A stretch of 64,000 nucleotides of DNA from Neodiprion pinetum (lineage: Eukaryota; Arthropoda; Insecta; Hymenoptera; Diprionidae): positions 17,258,970 through 17,322,969 of the forward strand of contig NC_060237.1 of NCBI RefSeq assembly GCF_021155775.2, written 5' to 3'. The position numbers and the translations under genes are program-made. Under the pieces are notes generated by a model that did no database searches, was not told where the DNA came from, and saw only the letters and a list, made by a program, of their open reading frames with translations. The first letter of the stretch is position 1. Each line of letters begins with the position of its first letter. Below, in pieces: positions 1 to 13,836 of the stretch.

Positions 1-529
1 ATCAGGATCCACCCCCGGCCCGATCCGCCGCCGCCGCCCCCTCAGACTGCGCAGGGACTTATAAAGAGAGGGAGGAAAAAAGGGAGGGAAGGAAGAATAA
101 AAAATAAAACGAAAAAACGAGAAGTGGAAAAAAAAAAAGAAAAAAAAAATGCTCCGACCGGATGAAAAGAAGTGAATAACTCCGGGATAAAAGCCGAATA
201 AATCTTTTTATTATCTCACCCCGTAGGTACGGCCGTCTATCCTCTCCGCCCCTCGGCGCGATCGCATTTGGTAGGCGCTTATGTATCTATATGGATATAT
301 GTGTAACGTCGGTAGGTACATGTATTTGATGTATGTACCTACCCACTTCTGTGTCTCGGGCAGGTAGAAATATATGTAAATATCGTTATACGTACACGCC
401 TGGACGTATTTGTCCCGGGTGAACGGGAACGAAGGCAGTTTTCTTCCCGTCGCGACCCTTATAGGTAACATTATTTATTTCAGGTTTTATTTGCCGATAC
501 ACAATCGCGAGTATCCATATTGATACCCT

Positions 530-543
530 CCCCCCCCCCCCCC
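530..543 (+). repeat. C14 homopolymer
   Basis: A run of 14 cytosines next to CCCT. Confidence 0.9.
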
Positions 544-2462
544 TCGTTATTACTGATTCTCTTCGTACTGTTCGGTTATATAAAAGGCTTTATCCGTCCA
601 TCTGATGCACCCGTATATCCCCGCCTGTATGTTGCAGGGTGTTCGATCGAATGAAAAAATTCACTGTAATACCGTCAGATTTTAGCAGAAAAAATTCAGG
701 GGTTGAATAACAAACATAACGAGGTGCAGAACGGGACGGAACGTTTATAAAAACGCGCGAGACGTGATGATTTTTAAAAACAGTTGAATTTTTCATATTA
801 ATTCTGAGAGCTATAATCGTACGATAAGATGTGTTGATTGTTGGATAGGTTTATTTACGAAGAACGTAATAGAAGAAAACTTTTTTCAAATGTCAAGGTT
901 CACGTGTCGACCCAATCAATTTTTGGTCTTGAAAATATTGCCAGCAAATTCATTCATACTACTATTTTTAATTATCTATGTCATGACGAAAATTACCCTT
1001 TTATTACACACTCTACCATTTTTCAGAAATATTTTATGTTGTCGAGCATGAAATATGTATTTCGAAAGAATTTGAAAAAGAGATGATTCGATTCGGCCCT
1101 TCTCTTCAAATATCATTCCTTGTCACTTTATGATGCAATTATGCATATTTAGTCAATGTTTGAGATACAGCGTGAACTAAATTTTCAACCGATCTTCAAT
1201 GAAGGGATATTATAAGCTGATTCGGTTCCCGTAAATATATCGTTATATACTATCTGGCGTTCTGTATTTCGAATCCCACTTTACAGGACTGAATAACTTC
1301 GAAAGAAAGTATAAATGGAAGCTGTTATCAAGGTCGTAGTCGGGAGAAGATCTTCAGCTTCACAAAGTTCTCTGAAGTTCGTTCCAAAGTATAATATTGT
1401 TTTTGCAAAACTGAACTGAAGTCTAATTAAATTGCGATTCATGTCCTTTGAAATTCCGCCCGTCGCATGAAATATCATCGCACTCTCGCGTAATGATAAC
1501 TTTCCACGATTATACGAATGCCATTCAACGAAGTGCCCCCGGCTTCGGGGCTGTATAAGTAGAAAAAAAGTTTATCTTAAAATTGCGTTGGCGAAACAGG
1601 GTGACTTAGATTGGTATAAAGGGTTGCGAAACTAGGGGAAAAACTACGGACAGAGGCCGCCGTACTCCGAAGATTGGTTTATTGAACTGCACACCCTGTA
1701 TACCATCCAGATGGATTATTCTTCCCTTATGCACGTGTATATGATTCGATACCGCCTATTGTGTTTCGTACATAACGTACCTACCCGCAATGCGCCGACT
1801 CACGTCAGAATCAGTTCGGTATTATTATATGCTCAGGACCCCAACCCTCAGTGGCTCGGAGTGTCGATGCCGATGGGGTAGATTTTACCCTATTATACAC
1901 TTATTGACATTGTATCGTCACTGTCGCGGACGACTGTGCGTCCACGGTTATAGAGGTATGTAATTGGACTGCATGTACATACAGGTACACCTATACTGCG
2001 ATATTGTAATGTATACGCGGGGTATTAACCGAACGGCAGACCTTTCGTCGAGGGGTTAGTTCGGCAAAATCAACATTCAATAATGGAATTGTTATCACCG
2101 CACGGGAAACTCTACCGAGGTTAATTATAACAGATATAGAATTAATCGATTGTTATATACACGGGTACAACTGTGTGGGTGGAAATTGTATAACTTACCT
2201 ATGCGCGTACTCTCGTGTCGGATATAACTCGATCCGGGCTTTACTCTGATCAAAAGTTAATACCTTCCACTCGTAGGATCTATGACGATGCAAATAAATG
2301 AGATATGAATAATTTATGTGATCGATATGCGAAGACTTGTACACGACATGAAAATAAAAAACACAGACTTGATGGACGAAAAATGTATCTCGCGTTTCTG
2401 AATTGTTGAAAAAGAACAACAAAAAAGAAACCGGGAAGCATGGGCTTCGCGGAAAGACTGAA

Positions 2463-2482
2463 TTTTTTTTTTTTTTTTTTTT
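2463..2482 (+). repeat. T20 homopolymer
   Basis: A run of 20 thymines. It has no clear retro-element body on either side. Confidence 0.9.
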
Positions 2483-3949
2483 GTTTCAATTATTCTTCAT
2501 ACCCAAAGAAGTCTAATCAACGAATCATCGACAAACGTTTAGAATATGGTTTATATAAATACGTGACTGCGAAATACACGACAGCCATCTGCGATGAAAG
2601 TGCACGAGTAAGGAACGTGATAAAGGAGTTCCTTGAATAAGCTCTTGATAACTCGGTTTTGTAAAAGATATTTTTCATTGTCAGCATATCGTTTGGTACG
2701 AAAGTGAAAATAAAAGTAAACGAAGTTCATATAATGTCAGCAACAGTTTTCCTCCTACAGAAGAATCCTACAGAAAAATCATGACCACCAAACTACTGTT
2801 ACAAAACGAGAGTGTCTATTCGTGTGTTACCAATGGTATTAAAAACGATCGGACCAATATTCATGGATTTCGAACAGAAGCTGATGTCCAAAGTATCACG
2901 TATGAAAATGGGACCAATTTTTGAACGGCGTAGAAATTGATTGAAGTCGTTGGGCGGCTAGCGCGTCTCACTTTTCGATCCTGCGCCAGGCGGCAGCAGC
3001 TGGAAAGTCGCTCCTGTAACCGGATCGGTATGGCCAGAATATAAACCCGGAAAGGTTATGTGGAAAAATTAATACAGATTTAATATTAGACACAGGCCAT
3101 TCCTAATTCCAACTTGACAGTCTCAGAAAACTGAATTTCCAAGAGCGTCAAGTTTTTCGATAGGCTATACAAGCTACTACCTCACTCTGGTTGGGCTCTT
3201 GCGCGAACTGTAAATAATAATAATAATCACCACCAACACCCGCCATACCCGGTAAAGTATGTCCCCATGAGCCGTTAGGCTTGTGCACAGCAAGGAAGGG
3301 GATGGATTATTGACCATAATCATGCACGTGCAGTCGTCTTAAAAGGAAAATTGTGGAAAACCTTGTGCAGGTGTAGTTGGACCAAGTTCAAAGCTCAAGT
3401 CGTTGATTCGGCGCCTGGACGACGTAACCCGTCTTAGAATTCTTGCCAGTCGTCGCTCAGGTCCTTTTATCGTCACGCTACTACGGTTTGTCAATACGCT
3501 TGAATATTTCGAGGTTATGTTGACTTAAATGCAACTCGTCACACTGTGGCTATCTCAAATTTTCAACACAACATATCCTCGAGATGTCTGCTAATTTCGA
3601 TAGGGAGCTTCTGCCCGTAAGTGGTTTGGTGTCAACAAACAGACGAAAAACTCAACGCGAATGAGTAGAATTTACCAACGGAGTCAAACGATTTAGCGCA
3701 TGCGTATTTCGGTGTTTGAATTCCTGATACTGTTGCGGTATATCCAAATACCGCGAGCGGAATACTCTCGTGGTTCTTCACAAAGTTGAGAGCCACGGTT
3801 CCAGGGTGCACAATGTTTAACTCTGATTGTAGCAGCCCGCCTTCAGCCGGAGGCTGTCCCAGCCTAACCCAACCCAACATCCCTTGTTTAGGTTTATGGC
3901 TTCGCGTTTGACGATCGCGTGCTACCGACCACATCCGCAACTACAGCGA

Positions 3950-3952
<3 letters not shown>

Positions 3953-4009
<57 letters not shown>
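3953..4009. repeat. (TC)28 microsatellite
   Basis: A perfect TC dinucleotide run of about 56 bp. The longest open frames of this area, on both strands, simply read through it. Confidence 0.95.
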
Positions 4010-4010
<1 letters not shown>

Positions 4011-7000
4011 CCCCCTTCTCTTTACGGCTCTTGCAGCGGAGGTGCAGCCGCACACCAAGTCGCGTGTCGCGCAGACCAACACAGACGTAGACGTGGGTGT
4101 TCCGAGGGGCGAATGGCAAGGGTGGCGTAGCAGGTGTGTGCAGAGACACCCGAATCCGGCTCGAGTCCCCTGCGCCAAAACCCTCGTGAAACTTAATTCG
4201 GGAATTATGCGATCCGGGCGCTGGGGGATTGGGGAGAGTTCGGCACATAAGCGAGGGCGAAAGGAAACGGGGATCCGGCATCGCCGGGGGTTCTCGCTAT
4301 TTATTGCCAATTTGCTAAATGAAATGTGCCGCGGCGAGGTATGACACTCGAAGAAATAGTGGCCAATACTGTTTCCCCGCAGGAGCTCACCTCGCCTCTT
4401 CGTAATATCGATACCATTCGAGGCGATCAACGACCGGGTGCCGGTATTATTGCCGGCATTGGTAACAAAGCGCGGAAATCTGTCAGCTGCGGCAATTCGT
4501 CGGTAGCATGGACGATAAATATCCACCAGCTACCTTCGTCCAGCCAACCAACTTCTATTCATTCGGTCCAAAGGCTGAAGTCCAAAGTCCAAACACTTTG
4601 AATCGTAAGCTGAGCGGCGTCCGCCTTCGTCGTTCCGCGTTTACCACTTAACCACGTTGATGTAACAAGGCATATTAATATCCATTAAACACATACGAGC
4701 ATTCGCCACCCGTTACGCGGTATAAAAATAAGTTCTCAAAACCCGCGGCTACAATCCGGAATCGTATAAGTGACACGTCGGTTTTTTAGTGGGTTAGATA
4801 AACAACGGGGGAGGGTAAAACACGGGTTCATTTCGAACACGTCAGCGCATTCATCTTCTCGTTAAGTGTTCGAAATTCCAACCATTACCCGGCATTTCGA
4901 CGAACGCAATGAATAAACACTCGAGAACTTATTTTTCGTGCCACGTGATTTATCGAGTGTTTAACTTTCGTATTTTCATCGGCGTATGTGCAGCGGTTTG
5001 GAAATGCGCATGAACCGAAGCACGCACTTCCGTTATTAAAACTTGATTTTCAGTAGTTTTCGTGCCTATTACGGGAACCTGTCTGAAAACCTCGATAATT
5101 ATTAGATACTAGCTGGCTCGGAAACACAAAATTTTCAGAGAAACAAAATGTAAAGCTAGTCGAAACGAAACATAATCTATGGAACTCGAGTCGTTACAAC
5201 GTTTAGTTTGATAAGCCGAAGTCGCCGGCTTGATTTCGGAACGAATAGCCCCTAATTTGGGTTATATCGCCCCAAATTGAGAAATATCAATATGCGATAT
5301 AATAAAGTTTTTGCTCTTGGCCATCGTCGGTATGAATAAGAACGATGAAAAACTCGCGTATAATTTCAAGCCGTACTAAAATAAACAAGAAATAAATCAC
5401 GCCGGATAACATTTCTCTGCAAAACTGTTCCAAACGGTGCACCAACGTATGCTTACCCAGCCTTGGCTTCCGTCCTCCGTGCGGTATATACAGGGTACAT
5501 AGACCGCGTACATAAAAGCTCGGCATCAATCTCGAAACGTGGCAGGCTGCCGCGATAAGTGCGAAGTGTCATGCCTCCGCATCATCTTCAGCTTCACGCT
5601 GTACCCAGCTGGCGCGATACGAGATCAAAGAACCGTCTCGTCGCGCTCCGACGACCGCGTGCACACATGTTTGTGTGGGAGTACGTGTGTGTACAGCGGG
5701 TCGCACAATGTGTTGTGCGGAAAAGTGAAGTATATACACCTCCAGTGGGTAGCGAGGTACAGAACCACTCTCCGGTCTCTCGCCTATGGTCCTTTTCTCG
5801 ACTCAATATGCAGAGCGAGCTGTCTATAGGGCACGGTACGTTACTCGTACAGCCGCGGAAGCCGGCGGAGTGCAGCGTGTACCTCACAGGTGCATTCGTG
5901 CACCGGAATATAAACGCACACTGAGGCACATCGTTATAATGCTGCTGCAGAAACGTGCAACCAGCCGAGCACGCGGCCTTTGAAATACCTGCAGGGCATT
6001 TCTGTACACCGACGGCGTTCTTTGTAGATATGTATCGTAAAAACGTCGAACACGCGTTATATGGAAGTTATACTTCGAGATATGCCCGCGTATATCCGAT
6101 CCGCACGGATGTATAATCTGCGCAAAGTCTGTGGGATAAAATGGTCTCGTTTACTCCGAATGATGCTGAGCGTTTAAAGTCGTCTCTTGCTGATGTTACA
6201 AATTTGTATTAAATTCACATACATTGACCGAGGGTTGAATTAACCGTGTCGCTTTATTGCGTCTTTGGGTGACGAGTCATAAAGTTTCCCATCACGGTGA
6301 AGAAGAATGAATTTGTCGAATGTCAAAATTGTACTTTGTCTTCGGTAAGCGTACCACCAAAGATTAATCGTAATATCTAACCATCCAATAAAAGCAGCAA
6401 GTGCATATTTAGTTTAATATACCGTGCACCGAAAGGAAGCGGTGAAACTGTAACACCAGGCTGAATGACTAACCGCGCATACGCAAAATGATTTAAATCT
6501 ATTGGTCGGCGAGATCGTACCGCAGCAATAGTTTTGTCTGCCCGGCGGGGATGCCGACTTACTCGCAAGCGGGCATGCGATGTCAAATTCTTCCTTGTTG
6601 AGTGACGAATTGAAATTGTGCTGTTACAACGAACCGTAGCAGTCATCGGTCATCAGCCAGATAAAAATAAAAGTTTGCCACACTCTCTCGAATCACTGCA
6701 TCAACTATTCGAGATCTGCTGAACCGCAAGAGAAATCCACCACCGACATAGTCTCCGCAATCCGAGTTTGACACGTGAAGCGTGAGGTGGCCGGCCTGCA
6801 TGAGAAAACGACAAAGCTCGCATATGCGCAGTTAAATGTTCATTCTGCCGAGGTTCACCGTTTTACTATCGGTATATGTAACATTGATCAATGTTTAAGT
6901 TTCATACACCTACGAAGATTTGTAGAAATTAAGTAGGAGAGAAGTAAAGAACAGACGAAAGAACGGAATCACAAAATGAATATGAAAATGATAAAGAGAA

Positions 7001-10000
7001 ACTAAAGAACAAAGAATGGCGCGTGCGCATTCGCAGACACGTTTGATTATTCGTTCGTTCGATGAGAGATAGCGCCAACGCAAGCTTTACCGTAAGGGTG
7101 GTGAATGATTACGTTGTTGCGCAGGTCGCGTTGGGCTAGGTTCGACGACTCAGCTGGTGTACCACTCTGCCAATTAGCGGTTTCCAAAGAGAAACTGTGA
7201 TGAACAGGCGGACCGAAAGCTTGCGTGTATCGGCATCTATCCGTACCTGTGGAACATATATGCGCGCCCTAACTTCTTAACGCTGTTTTCGTGTTTCCAC
7301 CAGAGTTTACCAGTACGAAGGATATATAAGTGCGGCTGCCAAGTATCGACTGCGAGCAGTTGCAGGTCGGCCATCTTTTCCTTCCACAGTACAGCAAAGC
7401 TCAAAGGTCGCGGTGTTTTTTCGTCCTTTTTCTCGTAAGCTAATGTTCTTAGTGCATCTATCTGCGCAGCGGGAGTGTAGCGACGAAATCCTATTTCAAA
7501 GGTGAACAACAAGGAAAGGAATACGCGATGGAAACCGTTGTTAATGAATATTGTGGGCTCGTTATCGCGTACCTCTCTTATTGCGATACGAAGAAAATAA
7601 AATAAAGAAAAGCAAAAACAAAATGGAACGAGAGCAAAGCTGAAAGCGTTGTTTTAGTCGAGGGAGCGAGAAAAGGGTGCGGAGGGTGAATTTTGTGTAC
7701 ACTGAGCGTTAACCTCAATTATGTGTACGTATACGAAGAGCGAGAGTACTGGCATGGATTTTAACACGCACCTAATTCCAGAGTGGAAATTAAAGGGTGA
7801 ATTTGAAACCCCGTTCTCCTTCGCGGAAGATTTGAGTACATGGAGTAACCACGAAATTGAGATTTCCAATTACGCATGGATTAATCAATTCCAAAAATTG
7901 TTCACACCGATCTTCAACCGTCAGGGATTTCACTGGACTTTGCGAGATTTAAAGAGGTTTCGAACACCCGTGTACCTTCATACAACAAGCTCCAACCTCA
8001 AATATTTCTAGCTTTTTCGAAACCAACATTCAGCGTTCTCCCCTTCATGACTGTTATATTATTACTATACATGATTGTCGATCGATGTTGAAAATTGTCG
8101 GTGCCGATTACTGTTTCAAGAGTTTCTTGCGACTCTATTCACAATTCCTCTTGATCGTGATGAAAATGCTCTGAAAAAAGAAATACATCGCACCTTCCTT
8201 CATTGGAATCAAAATAAAATCTCGTGGAATAACCTGATTTTTCATATTTCCACTTCTCGTTACCAGCATCCAGTTACAGGTACGCATGCCCAGTCAGTTA
8301 TTACCCAAAACCGTATTCACTCGGTGGCGTAAAACCGCGCAGTAAACACGGCGTTAGAGTTAATTCACACGGACGGAAGGCCCGCATTGCTGGAAGCGAA
8401 TGTAAAATAATTCACACATAGAAGCCACTGCAAAATGAAAACCGCAACGTTATTGTTCAGCCGCGTGTAAGTGATTTCTTTTTTTTTTTTTTTCCTTTTA
8501 ATTCAATTTATTTATTTTTCAACGAATCTATAGTTGAAACCCGCGTCATGAATGCATAATTTACGTTCGAAGCGCAAACCGAATTGCACATTGGCGTGTT
8601 TGTGCAGATGAATATAATACATAGATTCACGTACCGTATGTACGTATATTTATGTTCGCTAGTACACAGATGTCCGCAACGTCTGGGAGGAAGAAGTTCA
8701 GCGAATAAGCATGAGAATAAGAATAAGAATGAGAATGAGAACGGGAGTGGGAAAGAGGATAAAGGTGAACGGGAGTGTACAGAGAAAGACTAGACGGCGA
8801 ACTGTCGGGGAGAATATATAAAGCTCCGTACCATTCTTCATTCAAACTTTTATTCCCCTGGCTTATACCCGCGCTTGTTTTATTTCGCGTAGTCGTCCTA
8901 CATCGGACTCGGATCTCGTCGCTTCCACACAGCAACTGGAGCCGTTTTAAACTTTATGCCCGCGATGCCGTGCAGGCCGCATGTTTATGAACGCGCACTC
9001 GTATTTTCCTAACGTCATACGGATGCACACGACGCCCCTTGCGCTGTGTGGCTCCGTAGAACCGCCGCAGAAGTAGATATCACGGTGTTCCCATTCGAAA
9101 GGATCCCGCCCGTGTGCGAAGTGGTTCTCCGTCGACGCTGGGGGGGAGTATCTGCACTCGCATCGGAAGTATCGAGAGTCCCGTGTCTCCGTATCGTATC
9201 TCTCGAGGACGCCGAGAGCTCGTATATCAGAGAGCTCCGGGCATCGCCGCGTCGAAACTGATCCCCGAAGTACGAATTCATGAAAATTCAGGCGAGGGTG
9301 TGGAACCCCGGCGAAAAAATAAACTCATCCACGTCTGCGTCGAATATATAATATGATACCTCGAGGGTGAATTTTCGGTGGCGAAAATGCGCTGAGTATT
9401 GTTTGAGATTTGATATGTATATCTCAATATGTCTCAGCTCTGCCGAGATTTTAGAGATCTGTTTGAGGAATACGAGAATTATAGGAGGTTGAGGGACGTT
9501 GTGAAGACTTATTGATTTTAATGATCTACACTGGGTGGCATGAGTTGATGCTATGGGGTGAAGAAAACCCACGGAGTAATCGTTATTGCTCAATCATCGA
9601 TTTATATTCTCTAAATAAAAAATTACGGTTGTGACTTGTTTCACCGATTTTCATACTTTCGTTTTTATCGGAAAAGGAATTAGAGAAAGGAAATTTAAAG
9701 AGGTCTGATTGTCAATTATAAACACGAATTACGCAAGTTATTATATGGGTGATGCGATTATCATTGAGTTAAGGAGATTTCAAACAGTCGATGTAGTGAT
9801 TCGTGGGGCCTTGGCAAACTTTTATTGTCAATTGACCGATAACTGCTACGAGCCACGAGACGCGGGAGAGTTTGACATTTGGAGGAGGTTTGATCCCCTG
9901 TCATGCAAATGAAAATATTGTCGCGGTATGATCTCACCGACTAATAGGATTCAATTATCTGATGCATGCGCGATCGGTTACTGAGCCTGACAAGTGTCAA

Positions 10001-13000
10001 TCAACGTCTTCTCTCGACTTTTTCCGCCGTCAGTCCTATGGACGAATACCTGCGAAACAGATCGACGTCAGACATCGTTGACTTTTAAACGTGATAATAT
10101 ATTCATCGGTCCCACAGTTTTTTGCCCAAGTTTTTTTCACGCCGAATGGAACTCTTGTACCATCAGTTTTTCCCCGAGCATACCGAGCGGCTATAAAGTA
10201 AGGGATGTTCAAGGGTCCATGACACTTGACTCTGGGGTGGCACGGTCGTGGTTATAAACCAGTCGGAAGACGCGCCATTAGCGGTGTCCCCCATAACGCA
10301 GGGTGCGTTGGTTGGTCAGCAGTGGCGTAGCCTGTAGCAGAGTTGGGTGTGCCTGAAAGGGGGGTCGAGGCCCGACGCCAACGAGGACGTCGAACGGGGA
10401 TAATTTGGTTAAAATTAAACACTCGGAATAATTTGATTCGACACTGTGAGATATTTTTCCCCTCGACCGCCGCTGGAATCGGAATAAAACCCTCTTGCTT
10501 TTCGCCCAACTTGATACATGATGTATACGTTTGTGAGAGGGTTTATATTCGATAGGGGAGAATCCGCGATAGGCACTTCAACCCCGCCGAATTTATTACG
10601 CGATTAAATGTATCTAATCAAGTGAATTTGACACCGGTTCATCTTTTCGGGATGTATAAATTGAGACGGCGTACTTTTACAAAGACAATTTGACGAATAT
10701 TAAACAAAAATACACACCACCTGCCGCGGCCGTGGTCCGTCGGCTGACAGGGCTCTAGGCTAATTAGTTAATTAATTCTATAAATTCGTTGGGCGCCAAT
10801 TGGTTTGAGGAATTACCTAACCTAAATTTCCTTTTATAAATTTACCATTAATGAATAAATAATTGAATGAGGAATTCGGCTAGCTCGATTATTAAAATAG
10901 AAGAGACAACACAAGGAGGATACGTGGAGGACCAAAAGTAATTGCAAGACAACAGAAAAGCGTACAGGCGAAGATACATAAATTTATTTACTTACTACTT
11001 GTCGATATACTGGATCGAGTTACCCTTCTTAAATGGCAAACTTAGTTTAGTCGACAACAGACGATCGAAGTTCTATTACACAGAACAGTTATATTTGACG
11101 AATCGAAGTTTACACGACCGAGACTCCTCGAGGACCGCTCACAACTGGAGTGTGTTTATTATTCGCAGCTAATCTGCGCCGATCTAGCGTCTTCGCTTTG
11201 CTGCCGGTCTGCTACAACGTGTGCAGGCAGAGGTGCTCATTTCGCAGTCAAACGCAGTGTGAGTCTTTCCTCGTGGAGCGTGATACCTGGTCTAATTTAT
11301 AGGTTGACAATACAGATGACGATTAAGTTTATACTAATTTTCTACCTGCAGGGTTGGTGTCGATTATCAGGGTTCGGGGGTTGATTGAGTTCTCGAGGAG
11401 TGGATTCGAGTTTTGACGTCGAGGAAGAGTTTTATTTTCCTGTCACAAAGTCATTGGCTCCGAAGATAACGACTGGGATGTCTGCACCGTTGGAAATAAC
11501 ATTTCTGCAAATGTGGCACATTTCTTCGTATCCTGAATTTTTTTTTTTCTCTCAAAGTCAACCTCGTCGTTCTTGTTTACCTATTTTGAATTCACACTCG
11601 CTTCTTTACATAAATGATGACGAATTGACCCGAAATTTTATCAGTCTCAGACTCGAAATAATTATTTCGCATACCTAGTATACATCCATTCGTGCAAAGA
11701 TATCAATAACTTGAAAAATAATATTCTCTATTGATGCGAATGACGAACGATTTCTTATTTAGTCAGTACCCATCATCCGTATGATGCCGGTGTGCTGAAT
11801 TTGTATAAATTGTTTAGTCTAGCGTCTGGGACATGCAGAAATTCCACATTGAAGTTGACACACTTTTTCAAAGAGTGTAGTAATAAAGCACCGTCGCGTA
11901 TAACACAAGTCTAACTACTGGTCCCACTCCGTCGTCGCAGCTTTTTTATGCGAACCGTGTACACGGAGACACGTGTGCTGACTGACGGCTGTTTGTACAG
12001 CAATGAAAATCAAATACGTTAATAGGAGGGTGAAAGAGGGCGCCCAAGCTTGCGCTTCGTGGATCCATTAATATAAAAGTTAAGTCGGATCAAAGTTGGC
12101 AGAGTGGTTTCTTTAGTCAGGTGCCTGTGCGTACTTTTCTGACCCGGTATTCCCGAGGGGTTCCCGACCCCTGTCTCTCGTCACCGCGTATAATCCCTAT
12201 TACACTTAACCCTTAAATACATCAGGGTGTACGACACCAACCCCGGTTTTGGCCACTCCGTTTCAAAAGCTCCTTTTCTTACGCACGATCCACGCTAGCT
12301 AGGGACGGCTATATGTAGGTATAGGTTACGCCTCTTAGAAAAAATATTGTTCCAACTTGTCGGAAATTATTTGCCTAAAAGATTTCCGGCGATGCGGTAG
12401 GTTGAAGCCTCCAGATTATTGAGACCCCTTGATATTGAACTCAACGCTTGCAGGGGTTGACCATGAGGATGTCACGATTGGTATACACAAATGAAGTGTA
12501 CTTATCGAGGCTGAGCGCAATTTCGATTAACCGATCGACTGACTAATTTATTAATTTGATAAATAATTAATTGTAAGTGACGGGACCGAAAAAAACAATT
12601 AAGCGAAAGGGCCGATTAATCAATTAATTGGAAAAACGAATAATCGGAAAGTGGGCGGAATAATGGTTATACAAAAATTGAATAGAAAATCGATTGATCG
12701 ACTAGTTGTACAGCTATAGTATTTATGAAGGTGAAGTTAGTAACGTTAATGTAACGACACACCAGGGTAAATATCATTATTGAGCGATTTGAGAATCGCT
12801 TTCAAGGAGTTGCCTTTCAGAATAAGAGTACCTACATTTTGTTTACAATGCTTTACCAAATTTCGGAAAATCGTAAAGGTTAGAATTAGCGATTTTTCGT
12901 AAACATCCATCGTTACAGTAATGTTACTAATTTCATTCTTATTAATGTTTACCGTAGATATAGAACACGTGAACATTAATTCATTCGAAATTATTCGAAA

Positions 13001-13784
13001 AAATTGGAATTACCTCGATTGAAGCTGTTTGACGGATAAGAAAGTGAGAGCAAAGATACTCTGGCTAGTGAAAAGGCATTAACGCTTGGATATCGTCCTA
13101 GAACTCAAAAAGTAAAGAAATGTCTGAAACGAACGAGTGAAAACGAAGTTTGGCCACGATAGGTTACCCGCGGCGGCATCGATAATGGATTGCCATCTAA
13201 TTTCTGGAACCTGTTATTTTTTTCGGTTATTTTCTTCTTTTCATCTTCCGTGTTGACCGAGTCAAAGGAGCGAAACTGATCCAACTCCCGGCGACGAGGA
13301 TCGGCATCTGTGAAAAATCGTTTGATTGGGGAAAGGAGAAGCGGAGGAATCGGAGGAAAAGTGTCAGGAAGCAGCCTTCAACTTTTGACCCCTCAAGTGA
13401 CAACCACTGGCATAAGCCGCACTTAATTTGCGTTGCAAAATTTAGCTGCTGCCTGGGGAGATGAGGAAGGAGGAAAGCTGCAAGGACGGGAGAAGGAAAG
13501 TACACCCTTTCCGCTGGCGGGCTCGAGGGTGGCAAGAGAAAAGTGTGCTTAAAATATTAACGCCCCCGGCGTTTGCAGGGGCAGTTGTGGAAGGAGTCGG
13601 CGGCGGGGGTGGGGGCGTGATGGGGTACTTCTTTGTTCGCCGGCGCTACAGGATACCCTGGGGCTCTCCAGGGCGCCGGGCAAACAACCTGCCAGGCAAA
13701 ATAATGCATGAAATACGCACCGCAGTTGTTATACGAAATTTTGCCCCCGGAGAGTTTTTTCCCTTCTCCTCTCTTCCTCCTTCG
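4010..13784. other. no gene recognised; GC-rich and AT-rich patches
   Basis: A GC-rich patch near 5.5-6.0 kb is open in several frames on both strands, which argues against coding. A TATATAAG occurs at 7323 with no supported gene. A POU-type octamer ATGCAAAT lies near 9904. TAATTA-type homeodomain motifs cluster at 10.75-10.80 and 12.53-12.66 kb. Nothing else stands out. Confidence 0.5.
10315..10400. other. possible transposable-element terminus (CAGTGGCGTAGC)
   Basis: CAGTGGCGTAGC followed by a G-rich stretch resembles termini of hAT-type elements. No matching second terminus is found nearby, so this may be a fragment or coincidence. Confidence 0.2.
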
Positions 13785-13836
13785 TCTTCTTCTTCTTCTT
13801 CTTCTTCTTCTTCTTCTTCTTCTTCTTCTTCTTCTT
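13785..13836. repeat. (TCT)17 microsatellite
   Basis: A perfect TCT/AGA trinucleotide run embedded in pyrimidine-rich sequence. It produces poly-Ser, poly-Leu and poly-Arg open frames that are not genes. Confidence 0.95.

Larger units (their letters stand above)
1..3952. other. no gene recognised
   Basis: Mostly AT-rich sequence with the C14 and T20 runs. All open frames are under about 105 codons and unlike any family I know. A 104-bp interval at 1596-1699 has 8-bp ACAGGGTG-type inverted ends, too short to call an element. Confidence 0.6.

Noticed and set aside
1596..1699. 104-bp interval with ACAGGGTG inverted ends
   Set aside because: Only 8 bp match at the ends and no target duplication is seen, so chance cannot be excluded.
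3894..4526. 210-codon minus-strand open frame, with overlapping plus-strand frames
   Set aside because: It reads through the (TC)28 repeat as alternating Arg-Glu. Open frames occur on both strands and nothing resembles a protein family.
7237..7512. 91-codon minus-strand frame, with TATATAAG on the opposite strand at 7323
   Set aside because: Not recognised, no supporting splice or poly(A) context, and length is within chance.
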